Positions 25,759-36,029 are shown, counted from the first letter of the stretch. The stretch: DNA of 64,000 nt from CALNZV01 sp942491115 (GCA_942491115.1 CALNZV010000001.1:641380-705379), one strand, 5' to 3'. Numbers and translations are program-made. Notes: a model not told the origin generated them from the sequence alone.

Positions 25759-27204
25759 TCAGGGAATGAAGCCCGCCGCCTTCACCGGTGGAGGCGTCAC
25801 CGCCTGCTCCGCCGCCTCGACCCAGCTGCCCCCCATAGCCTTGTACGTATTGACCGTGGCACGAAAGAGGGCATTCCGGCTCGACGTATATGACAATTCC
25901 ACATTGAATAGGCTGCGCTCGGCATCAAGCACTTCCAGATAGCCGGTATACCCTTCGTCGTAGCGCAGTCGAGACAGTCTGGCATAGTTGCGAAGCGCCT
26001 CGACCTGGCGACCGAGCGCCTCGAGACGCTCTCTGGACTTGGCGCGGTCGAGCAGCGAATCCTCCACCTCCCGGAACGCGTTCTGGATCGACTGGAGATA
26101 CCCTTCAAGGGCTTGCTTCTGGAACGCCTCGGCCGCCTTGACCTCGCCGCCGATCCGGCCGGCGGTGAAGAGGGGTATCTCCACAGGGACGCCGTAGCGC
26201 CATTGCTTGGCAGGACCGTCGAACAGGTCGGAAAGATCCGTACTCACCTGACCGAAAGCTCCGGTGAGGGATATGGTGGGGAAATAGAGGGACTTGGCCA
26301 CACCGATTTGGGCATTGGCCGCCACAATCGCCTGCTCGGCCTGCCGGATGTCCGGCCGGCGCTCGAGCAGGTCGGACGGCAGCCCCTGGGGCACCGCCGG
26401 CAGAGCCAGCTCGTCGATGGTCAGGCCCCGGGGAATCGGTCCGGGATTTTGGCCCAGGAAAACACTCAAGGCGTTCTCCAACTGACCGATGGCCAGCTCG
26501 AAGGAGGGGATGCGCGCCAGAGCGTCCTCGTACTCGGAAGCCGCCTGGCTGAGATCCACCTCGCCAATGATCCCCTTGTCAAAGCGCAGTTGGAAAAGAT
26601 CCAGGGTTTCCCTTCGGGTGTCGGCCGTCTGGCGGGTGATCTCGAGCTGCTTGTCCAAAGCCCTGAGTTCGATATAGGTAAGTGCCACCGCACTGACCAG
26701 GGTCAGCACCACCGTTCGCCTGGCCTCCTCCGTGCTGAAGAGTTCGGCACGGGCCGACTCGGCCGCCCGGCGAAATTTGCCCCAGAAATCGATCTCCCAA
26801 CTGCCGCCGATGAATGCCTCGTAAAGGTTGTAGGTGGTGTCCACCCCCGGGGGTATGGGGGTCGGCCCTTTTTCGCTGACACTTTCGCGGAAGGCGCTGC
26901 CACTGGCGCTGGCCAAAGGGAATTGATCGCCGCGGGTCGCAAAATAGCGTCCGAAGAATTCCTCCACCCGGGCCGTGGCAATGCGCAGATCCTTGTTTCC
27001 CTGAAGTGCGGCCTCTACCAGGGCGTCCAGCACCGGATCCTGGAACTGTTTCCACCACAGGGTATCGGCGACTTCACGCACCTCTTCCTCCCCGAAACGA
27101 TAGGTCGCCGGTGTGTCGACGTCCGGAGGTTGATAGTCCGGGCCGACCGTCATGCAGCCGGTCAGCAACACGAACACGATGCACGTCAAAGAGACCTTAA
27201 GCAT
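25759..27204 (-). CDS. NodT-family outer-membrane efflux lipoprotein
   Basis: The 481-residue outer membrane factor of the tripartite pump. The signal peptide ends in the lipobox LLTGC, then TVGPDYQPP, the usual mature start of OprM-type channels. Other family motifs are LLERRPDIRQAEQ and DEGYTGYLEVLDAERSLF. The ATG at 27204 overlaps the end of the RND gene by 8 bp, so translation is probably coupled. It forms the outer membrane exit duct. Confidence 0.92.
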   Translation of the reverse strand: MLKVSLTCIVFVLLTGCMTVGPDYQPPDVDTPATYRFGEEEVREVADTLWWKQFQDPVLDALVEAALQGNKDLRIATARVEEFFGRYFATRGDQFPLASASGSAFRESVSEKGPTPIPPGVDTTYNLYEAFIGGSWEIDFWGKFRRAAESARAELFSTEEARRTVVLTLVSAVALTYIELRALDKQLEITRQTADTRRETLDLFQLRFDKGIIGEVDLSQAASEYEDALARIPSFELAIGQLENALSVFLGQNPGPIPRGLTIDELALPAVPQGLPSDLLERRPDIRQAEQAIVAANAQIGVAKSLYFPTISLTGAFGQVSTDLSDLFDGPAKQWRYGVPVEIPLFTAGRIGGEVKAAEAFQKQALEGYLQSIQNAFREVEDSLLDRAKSRERLEALGRQVEALRNYARLSRLRYDEGYTGYLEVLDAERSLFNVELSYTSSRNALFRATVNTYKAMGGSWVEAAEQAVTPPPVKAAGFIP

Positions 27205-30200
27205 GGGTGTCTCCCTTCGTTGTCGTCGAGGACGGCGTTCCATCGGGGCTCTCAGGAGCGTCTTTTCGATGGGCCAGTTTTTCAAAGAGGTAAAAGGAGG
27301 CCGGCACCACAAAGATCGCGATGAAACTGGCCGTCAACATGCCGCCGATAACCCCCGATCCCATCACCCGGCGGGCGGCGGCCCCTGAACCGGAAGCGAT
27401 GGCCAAGGGCACGCAACCCAGGATGAAAGCGAAGCTGGTCATCAGAATCGGCCGCAGCCGCACGCGGGCTGCTTCCAGGGCCGCCTCCCTGATCGACATG
27501 CCCTCATCGTATTTCATCTTGGCAAACTCGACGATCAGAATGGCGTTTTTGGACGACAGCCCGATCAGCATGATGAGGCCGATCTGGGCGTAGATGTTGA
27601 ACTCCAGATGGCGCAGAAAAATTGCGGCGTAGGCGCCGAAAACCGCGATGGGGATGCACAGCAGCACGGAAAATGGCAGCGTCCAGCTCTCGTACAGGGA
27701 TGCCAGGATCAGAAAGACGAAGATCAGGGAAAGCATAAAGATCACCCAGGCCGGCACGCCCTCCGAGGCTTTCTTCTCCTGGAAGCTCATGCCGAGGTAA
27801 TCATAGCCCATTTCCCGCGGCATGGTCTGGGCGAACACCTCCTCCATGGCCTCCATGGCCTGGGATGAACTGAAGCCCGGTTTGGCCACCACATTGATCT
27901 GGGCCGAACGGTAGAGGTTGAAGCGCATGGTGAACTCGGGGCCGGAGCGCTGCTCGATTGACGTTACGGTCGATAGGGGCACCGGTTCCCCGTCGGCATT
28001 GCGAACGTAAAACTGGCCCAGCTGTTCGGCCCGGGTGCGGTATGCGCCCTCGGCCTGCACATACACCTGCCAGGTGCGGCCGAACTTATTAAAATAATTG
28101 ACGAATTCTCCACCCATAAAGGCCTGCAGGATGGTATACACATCGCTCAGAGCCACCCCTTGCTTGAGCACCTTGTCCCGGTCCACGTTCACATAGAACT
28201 GGGGCACCGTGGGCAAGAAGGTGGTCGTGGCCCGGGCGATCTCGGGCCGTTTGTTGGCCTCTGCCAGAAACGTTTGGGTGTTCTCCCACAGAAAGGCGAT
28301 ATCCTTGCCGGCCCGGTCCTGGAGGATGAATGTCACGCCCCCGGAGGTGCCGATGCCCGGGATGGCCGGCGGCGAAAACGCAAAGGCAATCCCCTGGGGC
28401 ACCTGCCTCAACTTCTGGTTCAGGCTCGCCATCAGGCCCGCATATCGCGTCTCGGGGGTCTTTCGTTCTCCCCAGTTTTCAAGCGAGACGAAGTAAAAGG
28501 CGCTGTAGGTGTTGGTCACCCCCGAGAGTAAACTCATTCCCACGACGCTTGTGACATACTCGACCCCGGGTGTATCCATGATCAGCTTTTCGACCTCGCG
28601 GGCCGCCGCCGCTGTCCGCTGCAGCGATGCCGCGTTGGGAAGCTGCAACTGAACGAAACAATAGCCCTGATCTTCTTCCGGCAAAAAGCCGCTGGGGACT
28701 TTTTCGCCAAGGAAAACCGTGCCGGCGGCCATAACGGCGATAATCACCAGGCTGATGGCAACCTTGCGGATCAGCCCTCCACAGAGCCTTACGTAGCCGT
28801 TGGTGGCCTTGCCGAAGGCATTGTTAAACAAGCGATAAAAGGCTCCCAGCGGTCCGCGCGCCTCCTTTTTCGGTTTGAGTATCAACGAACAGAGCGCCGG
28901 GCTGAGGGACAGGGCATTGAAAGCCGATATGAGAACCGAGATGGCGATGGTCACCGCAAACTGCTGATAGAGTTTGCCGGTGATGCCCGGGATGAAAACG
29001 GTGGGCAGAAACACGGCCGCAAGCACCAGGGCGATGGCCGCCACGGGTCCGGAGACCTCCTCCATGGCCTTGAAGGTCGCCTCCTTGGGGGAGAGTCCCT
29101 TTTCGATGTGAAGCTCCACGGCCTCCACCACCACGATGGCATCGTCCACCACCAGCCCGATGGCCAGCACCATACCCATGATGGCGATCGTGTTAATCGA
29201 GAAGCCGATCAGCGGGAACACGGCGAACGTGCCGATGAGGGAAACCGGCACGGCCAGGGCCGGGATCAGGGTGGCACGCCAGCCCTGCAAGAAGACAAAA
29301 ACAACGATAACCACCAGCACCAGGGCCTCGAAAAGGGTCACAATGACTTCCCTGATGCCCTCTCGCACGGCCTCGGTGGTGTCCAGAGCGATGGTGTACT
29401 CCAGATCGGGCGGGAAGTGCTGCCCCACTTCCTCCATGAGTTTCCTCACACCGTCCACTGCCGCGATGGCGTTGCCTCCGGGCAGCTGGTAGACCGCCAC
29501 GGCCGCCGCATCTTTTCCGTTGAAACGGCCGGACTGGGTGTAGGTCTGGGCGCCCAGCTCGATACGGGCCACATCCTTGATCCGCACGATCGACCCGTCC
29601 TCTTCCGCTCGCAGGACGATCTGACCGAACTCTTGCGGGTCCGTCAGCCGGCCCTGGGCACGAATGGAGTAGGTGAAATCGACCCCCGGCGGTGACGGCT
29701 CGCCGCCGACCTGCCCGGCCGGATTTACCGTATTCTGGGCCTGGATGGCATCCACGATCTCCGACACGGTGATATTGAGCTTGGCGAGTTGGTCCGGATT
29801 GACCCACATGCGCATGGCGTATTGACCGGAACCGTAAACCACGACGTTGCCGATGCCCGGCACCCGCAGGAGTTGGTCGTTCAGGTTGATAGTGGCATAG
29901 TTGGAGAGGAAGACGGGGTCGTAGGTGCCTTTGGGGGAAGAAATGGTGATTATCATCAAGGGCGAGGCTTGGGACTTCTTGACGGTGATACCGTAATCCC
30001 GGACCTCCGAAGGAATTTTCGAATCAGCCTGGTCCTTGCGCATCTGTGCCAGCACCTGATCGATGTTGGGATCCGTCTTGACGTCGAAGTTCACATACAG
30101 CTTCATTTCGCCGTTGTTGGCATTGAGGGAGTACATGTAGTTCATGTTGTCCACCCCGCTCATCTCCTGCTCGATGGGGGTGGCGACGGACTCCTCCACC

Positions 30201-30367
30201 GTCAGCGCATCGGCGCCGACATAGGTGGTATTGATGTAAATTTCCGGCGGCACGATGTTCGGGTACTGGGCCGTGGGCAGACCCAGGATCGACACGATGC
30301 CCACGATGACGATGACGATGGAAATACAGATCGCCACGATCGGTCGGTTGATGAAGAATTTTGACAT
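27197..30367 (-). CDS. RND multidrug efflux transporter, HAE1 family
   Basis: A full-length 1056-residue inner-membrane proton/drug antiporter. It begins KFFINRPIVAICISIVIVIV (first helix), carries the proton-relay acidic pair in LAIGLVVDDAIVVVEAVE, and ends with a membrane helix and a charged tail. QYPNIVPPEIYI and the porter repeats are present. It lies between its adaptor (44 bp upstream) and its outer membrane factor, the standard order for such operons. Substrates cannot be predicted. Confidence 0.95.
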   Translation of the reverse strand: MSKFFINRPIVAICISIVIVIVGIVSILGLPTAQYPNIVPPEIYINTTYVGADALTVEESVATPIEQEMSGVDNMNYMYSLNANNGEMKLYVNFDVKTDPNIDQVLAQMRKDQADSKIPSEVRDYGITVKKSQASPLMIITISSPKGTYDPVFLSNYATINLNDQLLRVPGIGNVVVYGSGQYAMRMWVNPDQLAKLNITVSEIVDAIQAQNTVNPAGQVGGEPSPPGVDFTYSIRAQGRLTDPQEFGQIVLRAEEDGSIVRIKDVARIELGAQTYTQSGRFNGKDAAAVAVYQLPGGNAIAAVDGVRKLMEEVGQHFPPDLEYTIALDTTEAVREGIREVIVTLFEALVLVVIVVFVFLQGWRATLIPALAVPVSLIGTFAVFPLIGFSINTIAIMGMVLAIGLVVDDAIVVVEAVELHIEKGLSPKEATFKAMEEVSGPVAAIALVLAAVFLPTVFIPGITGKLYQQFAVTIAISVLISAFNALSLSPALCSLILKPKKEARGPLGAFYRLFNNAFGKATNGYVRLCGGLIRKVAISLVIIAVMAAGTVFLGEKVPSGFLPEEDQGYCFVQLQLPNAASLQRTAAAAREVEKLIMDTPGVEYVTSVVGMSLLSGVTNTYSAFYFVSLENWGERKTPETRYAGLMASLNQKLRQVPQGIAFAFSPPAIPGIGTSGGVTFILQDRAGKDIAFLWENTQTFLAEANKRPEIARATTTFLPTVPQFYVNVDRDKVLKQGVALSDVYTILQAFMGGEFVNYFNKFGRTWQVYVQAEGAYRTRAEQLGQFYVRNADGEPVPLSTVTSIEQRSGPEFTMRFNLYRSAQINVVAKPGFSSSQAMEAMEEVFAQTMPREMGYDYLGMSFQEKKASEGVPAWVIFMLSLIFVFLILASLYESWTLPFSVLLCIPIAVFGAYAAIFLRHLEFNIYAQIGLIMLIGLSSKNAILIVEFAKMKYDEGMSIREAALEAARVRLRPILMTSFAFILGCVPLAIASGSGAAARRVMGSGVIGGMLTASFIAIFVVPASFYLFEKLAHRKDAPESPDGTPSSTTTKGDTHA

Positions 30368-30410
30368 GAATCCACCTTTCCCCTGGAGAAGCGAGGATGT
30401 CCTGGGCCGA

Positions 30411-31568
30411 TCAGGATGAGGGTTTGCTGGCGTCCGATGGTTTGGGGGCGGTGTAGGGCTTGGGCGCCACCGTGACGCCGTCGCCCGCCTTTTGGGTACC
30501 TTCGGCCACCACCCGATCCCCGGGCTTCAGGCCCTCGGTGATCACCCAGAGGTCTTCGATGCGCTCGCCGACCTTTACGGTGGTGATTTTGACCGTGTCG
30601 TCGGCCCCCACCACCGCCACCTGGTAATTGCCCTGGAGTTCGCCCACGGCGCGCTGGGGCACCAGCAACGCGCCTTTCGTGGTGCCGATGAGGGCACGCA
30701 CTTTGGCAAACTGGCCGGGCCGCAGGAGGTTGTCGGGGTTGGGGAACAATATCGCCACCCGGATCGTACCGGTCCCCTGATCGACCTGACGGTCGGCAAA
30801 GGAAAAGGTGCCCTTCTCCGGCCAGGTGCTGTCGTCGGCAAGAATCAGTTCGTAGGTGATCTTTCGGGATTCAGGCGTCTTCTCCTTCTTGGACGCCTCC
30901 GCGAACTTGAGGTATTCCCGCTCACTGATGGGGACAAAGATCTTGATCGGGTCTACCGTGGATACGGTGGTCAGTTCCAGGGACTGGGGGGTGCCCACCA
31001 GGTCGCCGATCTGGGCCTCGGCCTCCCCCGCAATCCCGTCGATGGGGGAGGTGATCTTGGTAAAACTCAGGTCGAGCTCGGCCTTGCGAACCTGGGCCCG
31101 GGCAGCCAGGACCTGGGCTTCGGCGCTCTGGGTGGATCCCTCGGCGTTGTCCTTGTCCCTTTGACTGACCGCATTCGCCGCCGCCAGGGGCAAAATCCGC
31201 TTCAGGTTTTTCTGGGCGGTCCTGAGGACTGCCTGCTGTCTGGCCAGGGCGGCCCTGGCCTCGTCCAGGGTGGCCTGGAAGGGACGGGGATCGATTTCGA
31301 ACAACAGGGTCCCCTTCTCGACGTAATCGCCTTCTTTATAATTCTGCCGGATCAGGTAGCCCTCCACCTGGGCGAGAATGGTGGCGTTGACAATGCCGTC
31401 CATCGATGCCACCCACTCCTGGTAGACCGGAACGTCCTTCTGGAGGACTTCCGCCACCATGACCTCTGGTGGGGGCGGCGGCGCAGTGGCTTTTTTTTCT
31501 TCGGAGCAGCCGTACAGCCAGACAACTGCCGCCAAACCAAACAAAACGATACCGGATTTGCGTTTCAC
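30411..31568 (-). CDS. RND efflux periplasmic adaptor lipoprotein
   Basis: The 385-residue membrane fusion protein of the pump. The signal peptide ends WLYGC (lipobox). EVLQKDVPVYQEWVASMDG, LLFEIDPRPFQATLDEARA and SFTKITSPIDGIAGEAEAQ are typical of the barrel, coiled-coil and lipoyl regions, followed by LLRPGQFAKVRA. It is first in the operon. No regulator gene lies next to it. Confidence 0.93.
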   Translation of the reverse strand: MKRKSGIVLFGLAAVVWLYGCSEEKKATAPPPPPEVMVAEVLQKDVPVYQEWVASMDGIVNATILAQVEGYLIRQNYKEGDYVEKGTLLFEIDPRPFQATLDEARAALARQQAVLRTAQKNLKRILPLAAANAVSQRDKDNAEGSTQSAEAQVLAARAQVRKAELDLSFTKITSPIDGIAGEAEAQIGDLVGTPQSLELTTVSTVDPIKIFVPISEREYLKFAEASKKEKTPESRKITYELILADDSTWPEKGTFSFADRQVDQGTGTIRVAILFPNPDNLLRPGQFAKVRALIGTTKGALLVPQRAVGELQGNYQVAVVGADDTVKITTVKVGERIEDLWVITEGLKPGDRVVAEGTQKAGDGVTVAPKPYTAPKPSDASKPSS

Positions 31569-31739
31569 ATTCTCCCCCTTTGGATCCTCAGAAAAACCAT
31601 GGAAGGTTCACCGTCGACATTCCAATGTGGATACCGCTTCGGACAAGCGATGCCATGGTTGTGCGACATTCATCTCAACAATACCTTTGCGCATCATCGG
31701 TCCGACAACGATCATCCTTTTTGGGGCCATGGGCGGGCA

Positions 31740-32522
31740 TCAGGCCATGATGCTGACGCCGCCGTCGACGTACAGGGTGTGGCCGGTGAGTCGCCGCCCG
31801 TATGGCGTTGCCAGAAAAGCACAGGCAAATCCCACATCCATGATGTCCACCAGTTCGCCCACGGGTGAGCGTTCCACGGCATCGTTCAGCAGCAAATCGA
31901 AGTCTTTCAACCCGGATGCAGCCCGGGTCTTGAGGGGGCCTGGCGAGATCGCATGCACCCGGATCTTCAGATGACCGAGCTCGTAGGCCAGATAGCGGCA
32001 GATTGCCTCCAGTGCGGCCTTGACCGGCCCCATCAGGTTGTAGTTGGGCACCACTTTCTGGGCCCCGTGATAGCTCATGGCAAACATGGCGCCGCCTTCG
32101 GTCATCAGTGGCGCCGCGAAGCGCGCCATGCGGATGAAAGAATGGCAGGAGATGTCCATGGCCGTGGAGAAACCGGCAGCGGAACAGTTCAAAAGCCCCC
32201 CCTGTAAATCCTCCCTGGGGGCGAAGGCGATGGAGTGCACCAGGATGTCCAGTTGCCCCCAATCCTTTTCGATGCACTCGAAAAGACGTTCCATCTGGCC
32301 GGGGTTGGAAACATCCAGCGGCGCGAATATCTTCGCATTCAATTCGGTTGCCAGGGGCTCGACGTGGGGTTTGGCCTTGTCGTTTAGGTAGGTGACCGCC
32401 ACCTCGGCACCCAACTCGCGAAACGCCCGGGCACACCCGTAGGCGATCGAATGCTCGTTGGCAATCCCGACCACCAGGGCTTTTTTGCCTTCCAGGGCGT
32501 GGGGGGGGACTGTTGGTGTCAT
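31740..32522 (-). CDS. fabI: enoyl-[acyl-carrier-protein] reductase, FabI type
   Basis: A 260-residue short-chain dehydrogenase with FabI features: VVGIANEHSIAYGCARAF (NAD-binding segment with the G-I-A...S-I-A pattern), LVHSIAFAPRE, and the catalytic Y-x6-K in NYNLMGPVKAALE. ISPGPLKTRAASGL is the usual substrate-loop region. It reduces trans-2-enoyl-ACP in fatty acid synthesis. The start at 32522 follows AAGGAAACCC. It stands alone, with no other fab genes nearby, so it may be a second copy. Confidence 0.88.
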   Translation of the reverse strand: MTPTVPPHALEGKKALVVGIANEHSIAYGCARAFRELGAEVAVTYLNDKAKPHVEPLATELNAKIFAPLDVSNPGQMERLFECIEKDWGQLDILVHSIAFAPREDLQGGLLNCSAAGFSTAMDISCHSFIRMARFAAPLMTEGGAMFAMSYHGAQKVVPNYNLMGPVKAALEAICRYLAYELGHLKIRVHAISPGPLKTRAASGLKDFDLLLNDAVERSPVGELVDIMDVGFACAFLATPYGRRLTGHTLYVDGGVSIMA

Positions 32523-32954
32523 GAGGGTTTCCTTTCATCATCCCAGACCGCCACCGCCAGGGTTGGAGTAGGCGCCCAACAGTCGGCGCTTCGGCGCCGG
32601 GCTGCGGCGGTGTGAAGGGGTCAAATGTCAGTATTCAGTTTCAGGAGGAACGGGATGGCCAACCAACACTGTTGTTATTCCTGGCACCCGACAGTTGAAA
32701 CCCGGTACCCGAAACCTCGTATGGGTTCCCACCCGTCAAATCTGGATCGGGGGACTTAAACGCAGAATCTTTCATCGTTCCATAGGGGCTATGCGCTTCA
32801 GGAGCAGTCGTTGCGGTGGTCCGCCGACGACCCTTTAATCCCCAGACTTTTTCCGTTGCACCTCCCACGGTTACTTAAATCGTATGTGTATCACACCTGC
32901 CCCTGGACCGGGAGGGCTGAAATCGCTGAACCTTTGACTCGCCAAATCAAAGCA
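32523..32954. other. intergenic stretch, nothing recognised
   Basis: About 430 bp upstream of fabI. A GC-rich palindromic stretch (GTCGGCGCTTCGGCGCCGGGC) sits near 32580. No gene or window repeat was recognised before the family I fragment at 32955. Confidence 0.45.
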
Positions 32955-33051
32955 ACGCTCCCGGGACTCTGCTGCCGAAACAGGTGCTAACCTTAAAGAT
33001 ATCATGTATCATTTGGACCGTTAAAAAAATAGTCATGACTTATTCGGGTTA
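32955..33051. repeat. family I repeat, partial copy 3
   Basis: About 97 bp matching the AT-rich end of the repeats at 2941 and 5939, with substitutions. As in copy 1, its last bases coincide with the stop codon (TAA, 33049-33051) of the adjacent minus-strand gene. Confidence 0.8.
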
Positions 33052-33837
33052 GGGCCTCCTTCCCCCACCACTGCTCGGGCGGTAGTATCGAGCGAACTTG
33101 AAGGGGAACCGTGAATTCCCCATCGCCAACGGAGGTTCATTCACGTCGGCGGTTCCGATATGTGTATCAGGTATCAAAACCCTATTGGCATCATCACCCT
33201 TGTCTCCGGGCGATTCGTGACCGACCGCCTTCTGGGCGGAATCCGCTGTCGGCATCTCGATACGGATTCCTCGGATCAGTGACCGAACCGATTCGTCCTC
33301 AAGGCTCTCTCCAACATTGCCGCAGCAATAGCCGAACACCACCTTCCCGGGCCTCGTCTGGGGATCTTCATCGATCTCGTCCCACTCGACTAAAAAGCCA
33401 GCGCAGGAGCGCCGAAGCCCATTGTGCGCGTAGGGTCGGTAAAATCCCGTTCCCAGCCGCGTGTCGATCCGTCCAAGGGGTCCCCAGACAAGGTCTTGGC
33501 GAGCGTTCAAATGCCACGTGGCAACCATTGCCTCGATGGGCAGTTGATAATCGAGAGCCACCGTGAATGCCCGGTCAACTTCTGCGTAGATCATCTCCAG
33601 CCATCTTCCGCCGGCGCTGAACATCCCGTATTCTTCTGTCTGCCACGAGTCCGTATACCTGAAGACAACGGGTATTGCCGACCCGAACATGGGATCGGTG
33701 ACAACCACCCGATGCCCGACGTCACCCACCCGCTCGACAGCCGGTTTTCCGCGGGATGAAACAGCGCAGCCCCACGCGACGGCCATCACGATAAGCGCCG
33801 CGTTGAGGGCGTGCCTGGGACGGGGTGTCAGAATCAC
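33049..33837 (-). CDS. putative lipoprotein, paralogue of 8556-9479
   Basis: The 262-residue product has a signal segment ending VAWGC (probable lipobox) and a soluble domain aligned with the protein at 8556-9479, including YTDSWQTEEYGMFSAGGRWL and FVEWDEIDEDPQ-like blocks, and a final RFPFKFARYY. The start is GTG 33837, two bases after the stop of the truncated decarboxylase fusion, so it was probably downstream of the gene whose tail is now fused there. Function is unknown. Confidence 0.65.
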   Translation of the reverse strand: MILTPRPRHALNAALIVMAVAWGCAVSSRGKPAVERVGDVGHRVVVTDPMFGSAIPVVFRYTDSWQTEEYGMFSAGGRWLEMIYAEVDRAFTVALDYQLPIEAMVATWHLNARQDLVWGPLGRIDTRLGTGFYRPYAHNGLRRSCAGFLVEWDEIDEDPQTRPGKVVFGYCCGNVGESLEDESVRSLIRGIRIEMPTADSAQKAVGHESPGDKGDDANRVLIPDTHIGTADVNEPPLAMGNSRFPFKFARYYRPSSGGGRRP

Positions 33838-33839
33838 GA

Positions 33840-34764
33840 TCAGACATGCCCTTCGGCAATGAGTTCGGCCACGATCTGCCCGCCGGGACGGGAGAAGTTG
33901 AGCGCAAAAGTGGGCATGTTGCCGCCCAGGTAGTTGACCCAGAAAATCAGGTCATCGGGCAGGTCCTCTTTGTCGCGCCAGACCACCCAGCCGACCCCCA
34001 GGGGCGCCAGGCCGAACTTGTGTCCCGAGGTGTTGATGGATTTGACCCGCGGCAGGCGAAAATCCCACTCCAGGTCGGGATCCACAAAGGGTGCCAGAAA
34101 CCCGCCGCTGGCGCCGTCCACGTGGATGGGGATGTCCCGGCCGGTGTCCTTCTGGAGCTTATCGAGCGCATCACTAACCGCTTTGACCGGCTCGTACTGG
34201 CAGGTAAAGGTCACGCCCAGGGTCGGCACCACGCCGATGGTGTTCTCGTCGCAGCGCTTGACAGCCTCTTCCGGCGTCATGATCAGGCGATCGCCCTCCA
34301 TGGGAATTTCCCTCAGCTCCACGTCCCAGTAGCGGGCGAACTTGTGCCAGCAGACCTGCACCGGACCGCAGACCATGTTGGGCTTGTCGGTGGGTTTGCC
34401 GGCGGCCTTCATCTTTTCGCGCCAGCGCCATTTCATGGCCATGCCGCCCAGCATGGCGGCCTCGCTGGAGCCCGTGGTGGAGCAGCCCAGGGTGTTGGCG
34501 GCATCCGGCGAGTTCCACAAGTCGGCCAGAATGTGCACACAGCGGTTTTCAATCTCGGCCGACTGCGGGTATTCGTCCTTGTCGATCATGTTTTTGTCGA
34601 TGCATTCGTCCATCAGCTTGTGGATTTCCGGCTCTACCCAGGTCTGGCAAAAGGTGGCCAGGTTCTGGCGCGCGTTGCCGTCGAGCATGAGCTCGTCGTG
34701 CACCACCTGATAGGCATGTTTAGGGTCGTGTTCTTTTTCAGGAAATTTGTACTTGAGATCAGAT
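33840..34764 (-). pseudogene. glutamate decarboxylase, truncated at both ends and fused to a foreign tail
   Basis: The sequence is nearly identical to the middle of the complete decarboxylase at 47684-49078, including IHVDGASGGFLAPF and the PLP lysine in INTSGHKFGLAPLG. At the 5' side the first 30 or so codons are replaced at 34764 by a deleted REP-transposase element. At the 3' side, after FSRPGGQIVA, the frame passes into ELIAEGHV and a stop, which matches the end of the acetyl-CoA hydrolase at 17046 (ELMAEGHA), not the decarboxylase. The C-terminal domain of about 130 residues is missing. Confidence 0.88.
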
Positions 34765-35104
34765 GGGGTCAGGTCTTTTATTTTAGTATCCTATCTGACC
34801 TTCATCACATTTCCCTGTGCACCCAATTCTCCAGGCCGCTTTATCACCTGACCATCCGGGGCAATGCCCAACAGCCCATCTTCCTGGATGATCGGGATAG
34901 GCACGGATTTCTCAAGATTCTGGGCAAAACCCTTTCCGACTGCAATGGTATCTGCCATTCCTGCTGCCAGATGACAACCCTCCATCACCTGTTCATGGAA
35001 ACACCGGACTTCCTGAGCACGGACGGGAATTATTGGCTAGTTCGCCCAAACTCGCCGTGAGCAATATCCTAAAGATCCTGCGCTAAAATAAGAGCCCTGA
35101 CCCC
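34765..35104. mobile_element. internally deleted REP-transposase element
   Basis: The element is bounded by GGGGTCAGGTCTTTTATTTT (left) and a diverged complement (right, 35083-35104), as are the full elements at 58962 and 63088. Inside are a decayed transposase N-terminus (YHLTIRGNAQQPIFLDDR-like) and the last few codons, with the middle missing. It interrupts the decarboxylase remnant and is non-autonomous. Confidence 0.85.
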
Positions 35105-35162
35105 ATATCGTTGAATATCGTTTTAACAAACTGAGCAGCGTATCGAATGTAAAACGCCCCCT

Positions 35163-36029
35163 TTAATAAGTCGCAGCAACACCACAACGTTCTAAATGTG
35201 AGGACACTTGTCGCGCGAGAAGATTGGGATCCTGGAGAGGCGCTAAATGACGTACCCCCGGAAGCACAACGGCCTCGACGTTGACAAGGCATTGTCCTAT
35301 GGCGTTCGCAAATATCGCAAAGTATAGGCACGTATCAGCACCCCGCAATAAGGTGACCGGTGCGGAGATCTCATGCAGGTCGGTGCAGGTGACTTTGGAA
35401 GGCGGCGCGGACAAATGCTGCGCGAGCGTATGCGCATTCTCGCGTATGACCTGCTGCACCACGCTGGGTAGGCTGTTGAAGCTGCCAGAAATGCCCTCAA
35501 TCCAGTCCACGGCCTGCTTTACAGCGGCTACCTGCTGCCCCTGAGCAATTGTGTCCACGACGGGGGCCATTCCACTTCGCTCATCGGCTATGGTCGCCAG
35601 GTGCTCCGGATCGCTGATGGTTGCGGGCAGACCGGCAGGCTCATAAAGTCACAGGCTTTGCACCCAATGGGGTTTTACTACGGCCAATGCGAGCGCGACA
35701 CCGCCGCCGTAAGAATGCCCAACAATGTGGGCGGGACACTGGACAACCTCCTCTAAAAAACAGGCCAAATCGTCCGTGTGCATTGCCACGGAGTATTGGA
35801 GGCCCTCCTGCGGCCAGTCGGCAGCGCCGAAGTACCGTTGGTCATAGGCGATGCAGCGCACTCTTGTCCCTATGGCCTTGAGTTGCGCGTTCCAGACGCG
35901 ATGGTCGCAGACCATCCCGTGCACGAACACGACTGGGGTGCCCCGCCCTGAATCGACATAGCGAAAAGGCGCCCCTCGGAGGGTCGCTTCATGAAAATGG
36001 CTCACGGTAGAGCCTGTCGATATAGACAT
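35163..36029 (-). pseudogene. alpha/beta hydrolase with an in-frame TGA
   Basis: From ATG 36029 the frame runs through VVFVHGMVCDHRVWN, IAYDQRYFGAAD and VGHSYGGGVALA (nucleophile Ser), then meets TGA at 35649-35651 directly before LYEPAGLPATI. The same frame then continues to 35163 with PVTLLRGADT and VRHLAPLQDP (probable catalytic His). The break is one codon, so the gene was intact recently or the base is wrong. Confidence 0.78.

Noticed and set aside
30492..31868. A 458-codon plus-strand frame opposite the RND adaptor
   Set aside because: Antisense shadow of a gene with complete adaptor motifs.
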